Source of the DNA: Candidatus Competibacteraceae bacterium
GTDB lineage: Bacteria; Pseudomonadota; Gammaproteobacteria; Competibacterales; Competibacteraceae
Direction of reading: 5' to 3'
Length of the DNA stretch: 64,000 nt
Assembly (NCBI GenBank): GCA_016699715.1
Contig: CP065007.1
Span: 372,001 to 436,000 of the forward strand
This document shows positions 25,752 through 34,961 of the stretch, one piece after another (the first letter of the stretch is position 1; each line of letters opens with the position of its first letter). The position numbers and the translations under genes are program-made. The notes beneath the pieces were generated by a model. It had not been told where the DNA came from. It saw nothing but the letters and a program-made list of their open reading frames with translations, and did not search any database.

Positions 25752-25868
25752 GCGTTTGTTTCATTCGTGCCTCGGGTTTCCGGCGGACAACCCAAACATA
25801 GACCGACGAACCCCCGATTTCCGGTAACGGGAATACGGCCAGGATGACGCATGCCTCGCGGTTTTCAC

Positions 25869-26348
25869 TTAGATGTATTGGACGTCGACGATTTCGTAGG
25901 TTCTCAGACCGCCGGGTGTTTGGACATCGACGATGTCGCCAACGAACTTGCCGATCAATGCTCGGGCGATGGGTGAGCTGAATGAAATCTTGCCTGCTTT
26001 GATATCCGCTTCGTCCTCGCCAACGATCTGGTAGCGTTTTTCTTCCTCGCTGTCCTCCTCGGTCAGTAGCACGGTGGAGGCAAACACCACCTTGTCGGAG
26101 GGCGGTAGCATGGTGACGTCGATAATCTGGGCATAGGCCAGCTTCGCTTCGATTTCGGCGATGCGGCCCTCGGTGAAGCTTTGCTGCTCGCGGGCGGCAT
26201 GGTATTCGGCATTTTCCTTCAGATCGCCGTGAGCGCGGGCCTCGGCGATGGCGGCGATAATCTGCGGCCGCGCCACCGTTTTCAGTTGGAGCAGCTCCTC
26301 GCGCAGTTTTTCAGCGCCGGTGGTGGTCATCGGTACCTTCTGAGTCAT
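25869..26348 (-). CDS. greA: Transcription elongation factor GreA
   Basis: 159 residues. The N-terminal antiparallel coiled coil (GAEKLREELLQL to about residue 75) contains the acidic tip region DLKENAEYHAAREQQSF, and the C-terminal FKBP-like domain includes ISFSSPIARALIGKFVGD. GreA makes backtracked RNA polymerase cleave its own transcript. Its ATG overlaps the carB stop (ATGA), so carA-carB-greA is one transcript, the usual gammaproteobacterial order. Confidence 0.97.
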   Translation of the reverse strand: MTQKVPMTTTGAEKLREELLQLKTVARPQIIAAIAEARAHGDLKENAEYHAAREQQSFTEGRIAEIEAKLAYAQIIDVTMLPPSDKVVFASTVLLTEEDSEEEKRYQIVGEDEADIKAGKISFSSPIARALIGKFVGDIVDVQTPGGLRTYEIVDVQYI

Positions 26349-29300
26349 GCGAGCAGTTCCCGGTGCAAATCCTGGAGGCAGTTCACGCTTCCGTTGTCGA
26401 GTTCGCGCAAGGCCTGGCAGGTGGCTCGCGCGGCGGCGATGGTGGTGGTGTAGCTGATTTTGTGCATCAGAGCCTCGCGACGGATGGAGTAAGAATCGGC
26501 GATCGCCTGTTTGCCTTCCGTCGTGTTGATGATGAGATTGATCTGATCGTTCTTGATCATGTCCACGACGTGTGGCCGGCCTTCCCCTACCTTATGGACG
26601 GTATCGCAGGCGAGGCCGAGGGCGCGCAAGGCCGCTGCGGTTCCCTTGGTGGCGACCAGCCCGAAGCCGAGCCTTTGCAGTTCGCGGGCGACTTCAACCG
26701 CCTTGGGCTTGTCGGCATCGCGTACACTGATGAAGGCTTGCCCGCCGCGCGGCAACTGGTCGCCCGCGCCGAGTTGGGCCTTGGCGAAGGCTTCGCCGAA
26801 GGTGCGCCCAACGCCCATGACTTCGCCGGTGGATTTCATTTCCGGCCCTAGCAGGGGATCGACGCCGGGGAATTTGACGAAGGGGAACACGGCTTCCTTC
26901 ACGCAATAATAGGCGGGAATCACTTCGCCGGATACCCCCTGCTCAGCCAGTCCGCGTCCGACCATGCAACGAGCGGCGATTTTGGCCAGCGGTCGGCCGG
27001 TGGCTTTGGAAACGTAAGGCACGGTGCGGGAAGCGCGCGGGTTGACTTCCAGCACGTAGATATCGTCGCCCTGAATGGCGAACTGGGTGTTCATCAGCCC
27101 GACCACGCCCAGCGCCAGCGCCATCGCCCGCACCTGTTCGCGCAGCCGATCCTGCATCGCCGGACTGAGGGAAAAGGGCGGCAGCGAGCAGGCGGAATCG
27201 CCGGAATGCACGCCGGCTTCCTCGATATGCTCCATGATGCCGCCGATGATGACTTCGCGCCCGTCGCTGAGCGCGTCCACATCCACCTCGACGGCATTGT
27301 TGAGAAAGCAGTCCAACAGCACCGGCGAATCGTTGGAGACTTGTACGGCATTGGTCATGTAGCGGCGCAGGTCCTCTTCCTGATGGACGATTTCCATGGC
27401 CCGGCCGCCCAGCACGTAGGAAGGGCGTACCACCAACGGGTAGCCGATTTCCTGGGCCAACCGCACCGCTTCCTCGGGTTCGCGGGCGGTGCGGTTGGGC
27501 GGTTGCAGCAAACCGAGCTGGGCGATCATCTGTTGGAAGCGCTGGCGATCCTCGGCACGGTCGATAGCGTCCGGCGTGGTGCCGATGATCGGCACGCCGT
27601 TGGCTTCCAGCGGCCGGGCCAGCTTGAGCGGCGTCTGGCCACCGTACTGGACGATCACCCCCTTGGGCCGCTCCTTGCGGACGATTTCGAGCACGTCTTC
27701 CAGGGTCAGCGGTTCGAAATACAGCCGATCGGATGTATCGAAGTCGGTGGATACCGTCTCCGGATTGCAGTTGACCATGATGGTTTCGTAGCCATCCTCG
27801 CGCAGGGCGAGGGCGGCGTGGACACAGCAGTAGTCGAACTCGATACCCTGACCGATACGGTTGGGGCCGCCGCCCAACACCATGATTTTGGCGCGGTCGG
27901 TCGGTTCGGCCTCGCACTCTTCCTCATAAGTGGAATACAGATAGGCGGTGCTGGTGGCGAATTCGGCGGCGCAGGAATCGACCCGCTTGTAGACCGGGTG
28001 GATATCGAATTCATTGCGCCGCTGGCGGACCAGGGTTTCGGTGACGCCGGCCAAGGTCGCCAGCCGGCTGTCGGAGAAGCCCTTGCGTTTGAGAAAATAC
28101 AGGCGTTCCCGATCCTGCAAGGCCGCCGCGCCCAGGGCGCGCACCTCGCCGGCGATCTGGACCAGTTCTTCAATCTGGGTCAGGAACCAGGGATCGATCC
28201 AGGTGAGTTCGTACAGCGCTTCCACCGAATATCCCAGCCGGAAGGCTTCGGCGACAAACCACAGCCGCTGCGGGCCAGGCATACCCAATTCGTGCTTAAG
28301 CTCGATGTGCGGGTCAGGATGCTGGTGGTCGAGGATTTCGTTGAAACCGTCGACGCCGATCTCCAGTCCGCGCAAGGCCTTATGGAGCGATTCCTGGAAG
28401 GTCCGGCCGATGGCCATCACCTCGCCGACCGATTTCATCTGGGTGGTCAAGCGCTGGTTGGCTTGCGGAAATTTTTCGAAGTTGAAGCGCGGCACCTTGG
28501 TAACGACGTAATCAATGCTCGGTTCGAACGACGCCGGGGTGCGGCCGCCGGTGATCTCGTTCTTGAGTTCGTCCAGGGTATAGCCGACCGCCAGCTTGGC
28601 CGCGACCTTGGCGATGGGAAAACCGGTGGCCTTGGAGGCCAGCGCCGAGGAACGCGAGACCCTGGGGTTCATCTCGATGATCACCATGCGTCCATCATCG
28701 GGATTGATAGCGAACTGGACATTGGAGCCACCGGTATCGACGCCGATCTTGCGCAGCACCGCCAGCGAGGCGTTACGCATGATCTGGTATTCCTTGTCGG
28801 TCAGGGTCTGGGCTGGGGCGACGGTGATGGAGTCGCCGGTATGTACCCCCATCGGGTCGAGATTCTCAATCGAGCAAACGATGATGCAGTTGTCGGCCCG
28901 ATCGCGGACCACTTCCATCTCATATTCCTTCCAGCCCAGCACCGATTCTTCCAGCAACACTTCGCTGGTCGGCGACAGATCCAGGCCGCGTTCGAGAATC
29001 TCGACCAGTTCTTCACGGTTATAAGCGATACCGCCGCCACTGCCGCCCAGGGTGAAAGAGGGACGGAGGATGGTCGGAAAGCCAATCTCGTGATGCTGGG
29101 CCAGTGCCTCCTCCAGCGTGTGAGCGACCACCGAGCGCGGGGTGGCCAGCCCGATCTCGTGCATCGCCTGGCGGAAGCGCTCGCGGTCCTCAGCCATGTC
29201 GATGGCATCGGGAGAGGCGCCAATCATTTCCACGCCATATTGTGCCAATACGCCGTGGCGGGCCAGGTCCAACGCACAGTTCAGCGCGGTTTGGCCGCCC

Positions 29301-29569
29301 ATGGTCGGCAGCAGGGCGTCCGGGCGTTCGCGGGCGATAATGTGGCTGACCGTTCGCCAATGAATCGGCTCGATGTACACGGCGTCGGCCATGTTGGGGT
29401 CAGTCATGATGGTGGCGGGGTTGGAGTTGACCAGGATCACCCGGTAACCTTCCTCCCGCAGCGCCTTGCAGGCTTGGGCGCCCGAGTAGTCGAACTCGCA
29501 GGCTTGACCGATCACGATGGGACCGGCGCCGATGATCAGGATGCTGTGCAAATCGGTGCGCTTGGGCAT
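26345..29569 (-). CDS. carB: Carbamoyl phosphate synthase large subunit
   Basis: 1074 residues, the full two-repeat ATP-grasp protein. Each half begins with a GAGPIVIGQACEFDYSGAQA-type stretch (second copy GGGPNRIGQGIEFDYCC near residue 560) and carries its own ATP-grasp domain; the last part is the MGS-like allosteric domain (about 940 on). It builds carbamoyl phosphate from bicarbonate, two ATP and ammonia channelled from CarA, for pyrimidines and arginine. The opposite strand has an 833-codon open frame across this gene, a GC-driven shadow. Confidence 0.98.
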   Translation of the reverse strand: MPKRTDLHSILIIGAGPIVIGQACEFDYSGAQACKALREEGYRVILVNSNPATIMTDPNMADAVYIEPIHWRTVSHIIARERPDALLPTMGGQTALNCALDLARHGVLAQYGVEMIGASPDAIDMAEDRERFRQAMHEIGLATPRSVVAHTLEEALAQHHEIGFPTILRPSFTLGGSGGGIAYNREELVEILERGLDLSPTSEVLLEESVLGWKEYEMEVVRDRADNCIIVCSIENLDPMGVHTGDSITVAPAQTLTDKEYQIMRNASLAVLRKIGVDTGGSNVQFAINPDDGRMVIIEMNPRVSRSSALASKATGFPIAKVAAKLAVGYTLDELKNEITGGRTPASFEPSIDYVVTKVPRFNFEKFPQANQRLTTQMKSVGEVMAIGRTFQESLHKALRGLEIGVDGFNEILDHQHPDPHIELKHELGMPGPQRLWFVAEAFRLGYSVEALYELTWIDPWFLTQIEELVQIAGEVRALGAAALQDRERLYFLKRKGFSDSRLATLAGVTETLVRQRRNEFDIHPVYKRVDSCAAEFATSTAYLYSTYEEECEAEPTDRAKIMVLGGGPNRIGQGIEFDYCCVHAALALREDGYETIMVNCNPETVSTDFDTSDRLYFEPLTLEDVLEIVRKERPKGVIVQYGGQTPLKLARPLEANGVPIIGTTPDAIDRAEDRQRFQQMIAQLGLLQPPNRTAREPEEAVRLAQEIGYPLVVRPSYVLGGRAMEIVHQEEDLRRYMTNAVQVSNDSPVLLDCFLNNAVEVDVDALSDGREVIIGGIMEHIEEAGVHSGDSACSLPPFSLSPAMQDRLREQVRAMALALGVVGLMNTQFAIQGDDIYVLEVNPRASRTVPYVSKATGRPLAKIAARCMVGRGLAEQGVSGEVIPAYYCVKEAVFPFVKFPGVDPLLGPEMKSTGEVMGVGRTFGEAFAKAQLGAGDQLPRGGQAFISVRDADKPKAVEVARELQRLGFGLVATKGTAAALRALGLACDTVHKVGEGRPHVVDMIKNDQINLIINTTEGKQAIADSYSIRREALMHKISYTTTIAAARATCQALRELDNGSVNCLQDLHRELLA

Positions 29570-29574
29570 GGCTC

Positions 29575-29622
29575 AGGGGTCGGGGTCGGGTGTCGGGGTC
29601 GGGTATCGGGGTCGGGTATCGG
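29575..29622. repeat. 13-bp tandem repeat between carA and carB
   Basis: Three units of GGGGTCGGGT(A/G)TC at 29582-29594, 29595-29607 and 29608-29620, with a partial copy before and after, fill half of the 100-bp carA-carB gap. The plus strand has closely spaced G-runs, so it could fold into a G-quadruplex; the transcript (minus strand) is C-rich. Confidence 0.85.
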
Positions 29623-29669
29623 ACAAGGACAACGAGATACGGGCGGCAGAGGGGGCATGTTTGCTCGGC

Positions 29670-30809
29670 TCATGTGCCAGGTCGGTTTGCCGCCATCAGA
29701 TCGATGAACCGGTCGAACAGCGGTGCCACGTCGTGCGGGCCGGGGCTGGCTTCCGGGTGACCCTGGAAACTGAAAGCCGGTCGGTCGGTGCGGGCGAGAC
29801 CTTGCAGCGAGCCGTCGAACAGCGAGCGGTGAGTCGCGCGCAAGTTGGTCGGCAATGTGGCTTCGTCCACCGCAAAGCCGTGATTTTGGCTGCTGATCAT
29901 TACTCGGCCGCTGTCGAGATCCAGCACCGGATGGTTGCCGCCGTGGTGGCCGAATTTCATCTTGACGGTACGCGCGCCGCTGGCCAACCCCAGCAACTGG
30001 TGGCCGAGGCAGATTCCGAACAGCGGAATCCCGGTGTCCAGCAACTCGCGGATGGCGACGATGGCATAGTCGCACGGCTCAGGGTCACCGGGTCCGTTGG
30101 ACAGGAATACACCGGAGGGATTCAGGCCGATGACCGCGCTGGCCGGCGTCCGCGCCGGCACGACCGTGACTCGACAGTCGCGGGCAACCAGCATCCGCAG
30201 GATGTTGCGCTTGACGCCATAGTCGTAGGCGACAACGTGGTGGCGGGTGGCGCGCACGCTTGGAAAGCCATTGTCGGCCAAGCACCAGTTGCCCTCTTGC
30301 CACTCGTAGGGTTCGGTGACGCTGACGACTTGGGCCAAATCCATGCCCTTCAAGCCAGGAAATCCACGAGCCAGGTGTAGCGCCCGATCCACGTCGGGAG
30401 CGTCGCCCGCGATCAGGCAGCCGCCCTGTGCGCCCTTTTCCCGCAGCAGGCGGGTCAGTCGCCGGGTATCGATGCCGGCGATGGCGACCACGCCGCGTTC
30501 GCGCAAGTAGCTGTCCAGCGATTGCCGGTTGCGCCAGTTGCTGGCACGGCGCGGACAATCCCGCACTACCAGGCCGCTGGCGTGGATTGTGCCCGCTTCC
30601 TCATCGCCGTCGTTGGTGCCGACATTGCCGATATGAGGATAAGTCAGGGTCACGATCTGCTGGCAGTAGGAAGGATCGGTCAAAATTTCTTGATAGCCGG
30701 TGATCGAGGTATTGAAAACAACTTCGCCTTGGGCGAATCCATCGGCGCCGATGGATTCGCCCTGGAACAGGCTACCGTCTTCCAGGGCCAGAAGCGCGGG
30801 TTTCCTCAA
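29670..30809 (-). CDS. carA: Carbamoyl phosphate synthase small subunit
   Basis: 379 residues from a TTG start at 30809, which follows GGAGG by five bases and gives the family N-terminus (RKPALLALEDGSLFQGE). The frame opens upstream to 30908, but that leader is not CarA-like. The class I amidotransferase domain has the nucleophile Cys in GIPLFGICLGHQLLGLASGA and the catalytic His in FQGHPEASPGPHD. It hydrolyses glutamine and passes ammonia to CarB. The gap to carB is 100 bp and holds a tandem repeat. Confidence 0.95.
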   Translation of the reverse strand: MRKPALLALEDGSLFQGESIGADGFAQGEVVFNTSITGYQEILTDPSYCQQIVTLTYPHIGNVGTNDGDEEAGTIHASGLVVRDCPRRASNWRNRQSLDSYLRERGVVAIAGIDTRRLTRLLREKGAQGGCLIAGDAPDVDRALHLARGFPGLKGMDLAQVVSVTEPYEWQEGNWCLADNGFPSVRATRHHVVAYDYGVKRNILRMLVARDCRVTVVPARTPASAVIGLNPSGVFLSNGPGDPEPCDYAIVAIRELLDTGIPLFGICLGHQLLGLASGARTVKMKFGHHGGNHPVLDLDSGRVMISSQNHGFAVDEATLPTNLRATHRSLFDGSLQGLARTDRPAFSFQGHPEASPGPHDVAPLFDRFIDLMAANRPGT

Positions 30810-30956
30810 GGGAGCCTCCAGAATGGGCACACGGAAAGGGAGCAGCGCACGGGCTGCTCCCAGGATGCGATGCAAAAGACATGGCTGAACTGGCGAGGAG
30901 TTTAGCAAATCATGCCGTGTGGCTCTAGAGAGCGGAATTGCCAGTGGGTAGTGCTC

Positions 30957-31760
30957 TCAGTGCAGGTCGAGCACGTCTCGCATGTCATACAGGCCGGGGG
31001 GACGGTTTGCCAGCCAGGCGGCCGCGCGCGCGGCGCCCTTGGCGAAGGTCATCCGACTGGAGGCGCGGTGGGTGATTTCGATGCGTTCGCCATCGTCGGC
31101 GAACAGGACGGTATGGTCGCCGACGATGTCGCCAGCGCGGAGGGTGGCGAAGCCGATGGTATTGCGGTCGCGCTCGCCGGTGACGCCTTCCCGGCCGTAC
31201 ACCGCACATTGCGCCAAGTCTCGGCCGAGCACTCCAGCAATCGTCTGTCCCATCGCCAGCGCCGTGCCGGAGGGGGCGTCCGCCTTATGGCGGTGGTGGG
31301 CTTCGAGAATCTCGATGTCGACGCTGTCGCCCAAGGTCCGCGCCGCCAGCTCCAGCAGCTTAAAACAGAGGTTGACCCCAACACTCATGTTGGGCGCGAA
31401 TACGATGGGAATCCGTACCGCGCCGGCGGCAATTTCCGCTTTCTGTTCCGCGGACAGGCCAGTGGTGCCGATCACCATCGCCTTGCCCGCGGATTGGCAT
31501 AGCGCAAGATGAGCGAGGGTTACCGCCGGCTTGGTGAAATCGATCAGCAGATCGAAGCGATCAGCCAGTGACGCCAGTTCGGCGGTGATGGGGATGCCCA
31601 GCCGGCCGATACCGGCGATTTCGCCAGCATCGGCGCCGATAAACGGGCTATCGGGGTGTTCGGAAGCCACGGAGCAACGAATATTTTCGACCCGACTGCA
31701 TGCATCAAGCAACTGTCGCCCCATGCGGCCGGCGGCGCCGGCGATTGCGACGTGAATCAT
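30957..31760 (-). CDS. dapB: 4-hydroxy-tetrahydrodipicolinate reductase
   Basis: 267 residues. The Rossmann start IHVAIAGAAGRMGRQLL binds NAD(P)H; the catalytic segment EAHHRHKADAPSGTAL holds the conserved His pair and Lys. It reduces the dihydrodipicolinate precursor in the lysine and diaminopimelate pathway. ATG 31760 is preferred over an upstream Met at 31802 because a GGGAG sits about ten bases before it. Located just upstream of carA on the same strand, as in many proteobacteria (dapB-carAB). Confidence 0.96.
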   Translation of the reverse strand: MIHVAIAGAAGRMGRQLLDACSRVENIRCSVASEHPDSPFIGADAGEIAGIGRLGIPITAELASLADRFDLLIDFTKPAVTLAHLALCQSAGKAMVIGTTGLSAEQKAEIAAGAVRIPIVFAPNMSVGVNLCFKLLELAARTLGDSVDIEILEAHHRHKADAPSGTALAMGQTIAGVLGRDLAQCAVYGREGVTGERDRNTIGFATLRAGDIVGDHTVLFADDGERIEITHRASSRMTFAKGAARAAAWLANRPPGLYDMRDVLDLH

Positions 31761-31868
31761 GGCGGGCATTCTCCCGTGGAATGGGTCAGACGCTACCGGC
31801 AACTGGGTTGGTGTTAGCCTTGAGGCGTCACCGCGAAGAGTGTTAACGGGAACTTTCTTTACAAGACT

Positions 31869-31898
31869 AAAGGGTTACGCGCTGCGGCCTAACCCTTT
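31869..31898 (-). terminator. Likely terminator after tRNA-Gly
   Basis: A perfect 9-bp stem AAAGGGTTA/TAACCCTTT (31869-31877 with 31890-31898) lies five bases beyond the tRNA 3' end. The T-tract after it on the minus strand is short (TTTAGTCTTG), so strength is uncertain. Confidence 0.6.
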
Positions 31899-31903
31899 GA
31901 CTT

Positions 31904-31977
31904 TGGAGCGGGTGATGGGAATCGAACCCACGCCATCAGCTTGGGAAGCTGAGGTTCTACCATTGAACTACACCCGC
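31904..31977 (-). tRNA. tRNA-Gly (anticodon CCC)
   Basis: 74 bases with encoded CCA. The acceptor GCGGGTG pairs with CACCCGC, the D stem is GTTC/GAAC, the anticodon stem TCAGC/GCTGA encloses TTCCCAA (anticodon CCC, reading GGG), and the T arm GTGGG/CCCAT holds TTCGATT. Confidence 0.94.
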
Positions 31978-32107
31978 CATATGATCTCGCGTTCTTCCCG
32001 TCTGCCTTGAACCCAATTAAGCGGATAGTCCGAGAATCATAGAGATAAAGCAACTAGCTTGCAAGATGATTAAGACTTACTCTCTTGGCGGAATTTAACC
32101 GAAAAAT

Positions 32108-32428
32108 CTATTCAGGGATTCGGAAAACCTCGATGTCATCCGCCTGCTTCAGCCAGCCTGGCCTTTTGCCACGCCCTGTCCAAGTCTGCTCGGGGTTGTT
32201 AGGGTTGCGGTATTTAGGTTTGCCGGGCGATCTCTTCCGGCGGCCCGAATAGTTGATTACCTCTTCCGGCGTCATATCGTATTGATCGGCCATTTTGATC
32301 ATTTGATCGCGAAGGGCTTCGATTTCACCGGTCTTTTTTTGTTCGATGGCATCTTCGGCTGTCTGGATCAACTGTTTAAGTTGCTCGACGGAATAGGAAT
32401 GGATGAAGTCTTCGATGTTGTCGCTCAT
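32108..32428 (-). CDS. H-NS family nucleoid-associated protein
   Basis: 106 residues. The N-terminal half is a coiled coil for oligomerisation (FIHSYSVEQLKQLIQTAEDA to about residue 55). The C-terminal DNA-binding domain has the H-NS core PKYRNPNNPEQTWTGRGKRP followed by GWL. H-NS proteins coat AT-rich DNA and silence foreign genes. It lies alone between tRNA-Gly and trmB in a locally AT-rich stretch. The core TWTGRGKRPGWL matches the H-NS/MvaT-independent type found in beta- and gammaproteobacteria. Confidence 0.92.
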   Translation of the reverse strand: MSDNIEDFIHSYSVEQLKQLIQTAEDAIEQKKTGEIEALRDQMIKMADQYDMTPEEVINYSGRRKRSPGKPKYRNPNNPEQTWTGRGKRPGWLKQADDIEVFRIPE

Positions 32429-32628
32429 GGTTTTTCGTTTGCCGTTGTCAATGTTTGCTGTTAGGAGCCCTTGATTAGGACCATTCGATTATTGTAAAGC
32501 ATTTTTTTTTATGACTGCAATGATTTTGACTATATTTATGTGGCGGTTCGAGGGGTAATCTTTCAGATGGCTAGCCGCTCTTGTGATTAATGATTCCGAA
32601 TATCGTTGTAGTGCGGATCGAAAGACCA

Positions 32629-33384
32629 ATGAATTCTGACGACACCATGAAGTTTCCTCCGTCGACCTTCCTTGTTGTGGAGGATTCGAATACTGGCGAT
32701 GAAGCGTCGCGGCGAATCCGCAGCTTTGTCCGGCGCGAGGGCCGGATGACGCGCGCCCAGCGGCGGGCATTTGTGGAGTGCTGGGCGCGGTTCGGGGTTG
32801 ATGCTGGCGTGGCGACGCTGGAACCGGAATGGCTGTTCGGCCGTCGTGCGCCGTTAGTGTTGGAAATCGGTTTCGGCGATGGCGAGTCCCTGGTCGCCAT
32901 GGCGATGGCCCACCCCGAGATGGATTATCTGGGCATTGAGGTCCATCGTCCGGGTATCGGGCATGTACTGCTGCGCGCCGAGGCACTGAACCTGAGCAAT
33001 CTTCGAGTCATGTGCGCCGACGCTGTCGAGGTTTTTCGGCAGCTGCCGGACGAGAGTCTGGATCGCATTCAGATTTTTTTCCCCGACCCATGGCCCAAGG
33101 CACGGCATCACAAGCGTCGCCTGATTCAGCCATCGTTCGTTACGCTGCTGGTTTCTAAGCTAAAATGGGCTGGGCAACTGCATGTGGCCACCGATTGCGA
33201 GGATTATGCTCGTTCGATCCTGAACGTGTTGCGCGCCGTTCCTGAATTCACGAATGCGGCGGATGGCGACGGATTTGCCGCGCGTCCGGCGTACCGACCG
33301 TTAACTCGATTTGAACGGCGTGGCCGGCGCTTGGGTCATGAGGTTTGGGATATGTTGTTTGCCCGGTCCCAGTCAGCGGTATAA
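32629..33384 (+). CDS. trmB: tRNA (guanine-46-N7)-methyltransferase
   Basis: 251 residues from ATG 32629; Met codons at 32590 and 32647 are also possible and no strong ribosome-binding site decides. The SAM-binding motif LVLEIGFGDGESLVAMA is near residue 75, and the family motif IFFPDPWPKARHHKRRL is near residue 150. The N-terminal part includes SFVRREGRMTRAQRRA, typical of TrmB. It methylates N7 of G46 in the tRNA variable loop. Confidence 0.94.
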   Translation: MNSDDTMKFPPSTFLVVEDSNTGDEASRRIRSFVRREGRMTRAQRRAFVECWARFGVDAGVATLEPEWLFGRRAPLVLEIGFGDGESLVAMAMAHPEMDYLGIEVHRPGIGHVLLRAEALNLSNLRVMCADAVEVFRQLPDESLDRIQIFFPDPWPKARHHKRRLIQPSFVTLLVSKLKWAGQLHVATDCEDYARSILNVLRAVPEFTNAADGDGFAARPAYRPLTRFERRGRRLGHEVWDMLFARSQSAV

Positions 33385-33608
33385 ACCAGCGCACCCTTCC
33401 AGGCGGCGGTAACGATGACTCGTTTTCGTGTTCCGTTGCTGGCCGCGTTTGGCCCCGCCGAGGATTTCAAGCCAGGCTCTAGCCGGTTGCCCGATTATTG
33501 CTCAGAATATGTAGGTCGCTCCTGAACGCGAGCCTGGCGATAGAGATTTTGCCGCTGGAAACCTTGGGCGGCCCGGCCCAAACTCAAAATGGCAATGGAG
33601 TTAACCTC

Positions 33609-34862
33609 TTGTTTTTAAAATTCTCTTTTGGTGCATTTCGGGATTGGCGGCCTTGTCTCTGGATACTCGGCGCTGCCTTATGGATAGCGGCGGGGCCGCT
33701 GTCGGCACAGCAAGCCCCGTTCTTTTCGCCAGCGCCCGAAGTGGCCGCGCGCGCGGCGGTGCTGATGAACGCCATGACCGGTGAAATTTTATTTGCCAAG
33801 GAGCCACACCTGCGTCTGCCGCCAGCCAGCACCACCAAGGTATTGACCGCGCTGGTGGCGTTGGATCGGCTTGATCCGAATGCGCGATTGCCCGTCAGCG
33901 CGCAGGCTGCCAGTGTCGCGCCGAGTCGCATTGGCTTGCGGGCTGGCGAGATGGTCACGATGCAGGATCTGATGTATGGGTTGTTGCTGAAATCGGGCAA
34001 TGACGCCGCCGAGACCTTGGCGGAGGCCGCGGGCGGTTCGGTCTACCAGTTTGCCGGGTTGATGAACGCCAAGGCCTGGCAGATTGGGGCGCGCAACAGT
34101 CATTTCACGAACCCGCACGGTTTACCCGACGACGATCATTACGCCACCGCCTATGATTTGGCATTGGTTTTTCGCTGGGCGATGCACTATCCATTGTTTT
34201 CTGACATCGTGCGCACCCGCACCGCCGCTTTGCGCATTGAGTCGGGGTCCGGTCCGTACGGTGACTGGCGGATGGTGCCGGTACACAGCACCAATCGCTT
34301 GCTGGCGTCTTACGAGGGGACGCGCGGCGGTAAAACCGGCTTTACCTTCAAAGCCCGGCATTGCTTCGTCGGCGAGGCGGATCGGGGCGGTATCCCGCTG
34401 ATTGTGGCTGTTTTCAATAGCCCCAGCCGGGGTACGTTGTGGCAGGACGCCCGTAGTCTGCTCGATTATGGATTTTCTCGATATGGCTTGGCACCACCGC
34501 CCGTGCGGGTGGAGCCGGAACCGGTCATGGTCCGGCATATACCGGTGATCACGCCGACGGCGGCTCGCGCGGCTGTGGTTCGGCCGGCGCTGGCGGGTAA
34601 ACGAGGGCGCGCGGGCGCCAGGAACGGGGTGGCGGCATCCGCCAAAAGCACTGCCGCCAGGACGCAAGCTGCCCGGAAGAAGCCGGCCGCGAAGGTGATG
34701 GTGGCCAAACCGTCCGGTAAGGCGGTACGGGGGAGGAATCCGGGCAAAAAACCGGCGACTGCGGTCAAGCCGGCCAAGCCGGCCAAGCCAGGAACCAAGA
34801 TCGCCACCGTTCCCGCCGAACCCAACGGCAAGCCACGGAAGAGTACTAAACAGCGGATCTGA
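33609..34862 (+). CDS. D-alanyl-D-alanine carboxypeptidase (S11) with Lys/Ala-rich tail
   Basis: 417 residues from TTG 33609, which has GGAG eight bases upstream and gives a normal signal peptide ending GPLSAQQA. The frame is open to ATG 33498, but that start would place about 37 extra residues before the signal. Penicillin-binding motifs: SxxK at Ser74-Lys77 (PASTTK), SGN at 129-131, and KTG at 242-244. It trims the terminal D-Ala of peptidoglycan stem peptides. A beta-strand domain usually follows the catalytic domain; here residues about 300-417 are instead a low-complexity tail rich in Lys, Ala, Arg and Pro, resembling histone H1 or AlgP tails. A bidirectional terminator follows. Confidence 0.88.
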   Translation: MFLKFSFGAFRDWRPCLWILGAALWIAAGPLSAQQAPFFSPAPEVAARAAVLMNAMTGEILFAKEPHLRLPPASTTKVLTALVALDRLDPNARLPVSAQAASVAPSRIGLRAGEMVTMQDLMYGLLLKSGNDAAETLAEAAGGSVYQFAGLMNAKAWQIGARNSHFTNPHGLPDDDHYATAYDLALVFRWAMHYPLFSDIVRTRTAALRIESGSGPYGDWRMVPVHSTNRLLASYEGTRGGKTGFTFKARHCFVGEADRGGIPLIVAVFNSPSRGTLWQDARSLLDYGFSRYGLAPPPVRVEPEPVMVRHIPVITPTAARAAVVRPALAGKRGRAGARNGVAASAKSTAARTQAARKKPAAKVMVAKPSGKAVRGRNPGKKPATAVKPAKPAKPGTKIATVPAEPNGKPRKSTKQRI

Positions 34863-34905
34863 GGCGGATCTCGTGCCGTTGATCGGTGCGGGCAAACTTG
34901 TCAAG

Positions 34906-34935
34906 AAAAAAGGCGATTCAAAAATCGCCTTTTTT
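34906..34935. terminator. Bidirectional terminator between the carboxypeptidase gene and gltA
   Basis: AAAAAAGGCGAT (34906-34917) pairs perfectly with ATCGCCTTTTTT (34924-34935) across a 6-base loop. It serves both convergent genes. Confidence 0.93.
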
Positions 34936-34961
34936 GTTCCCGGACTGCGCGAGGGCTTGGT

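Noticed and set aside
27206..29707. 833-codon open frame on the plus strand across carB
   Set aside because: It is exactly antisense to the well-supported carB, has no family motif, and is explained by GC-rich third-position bias.
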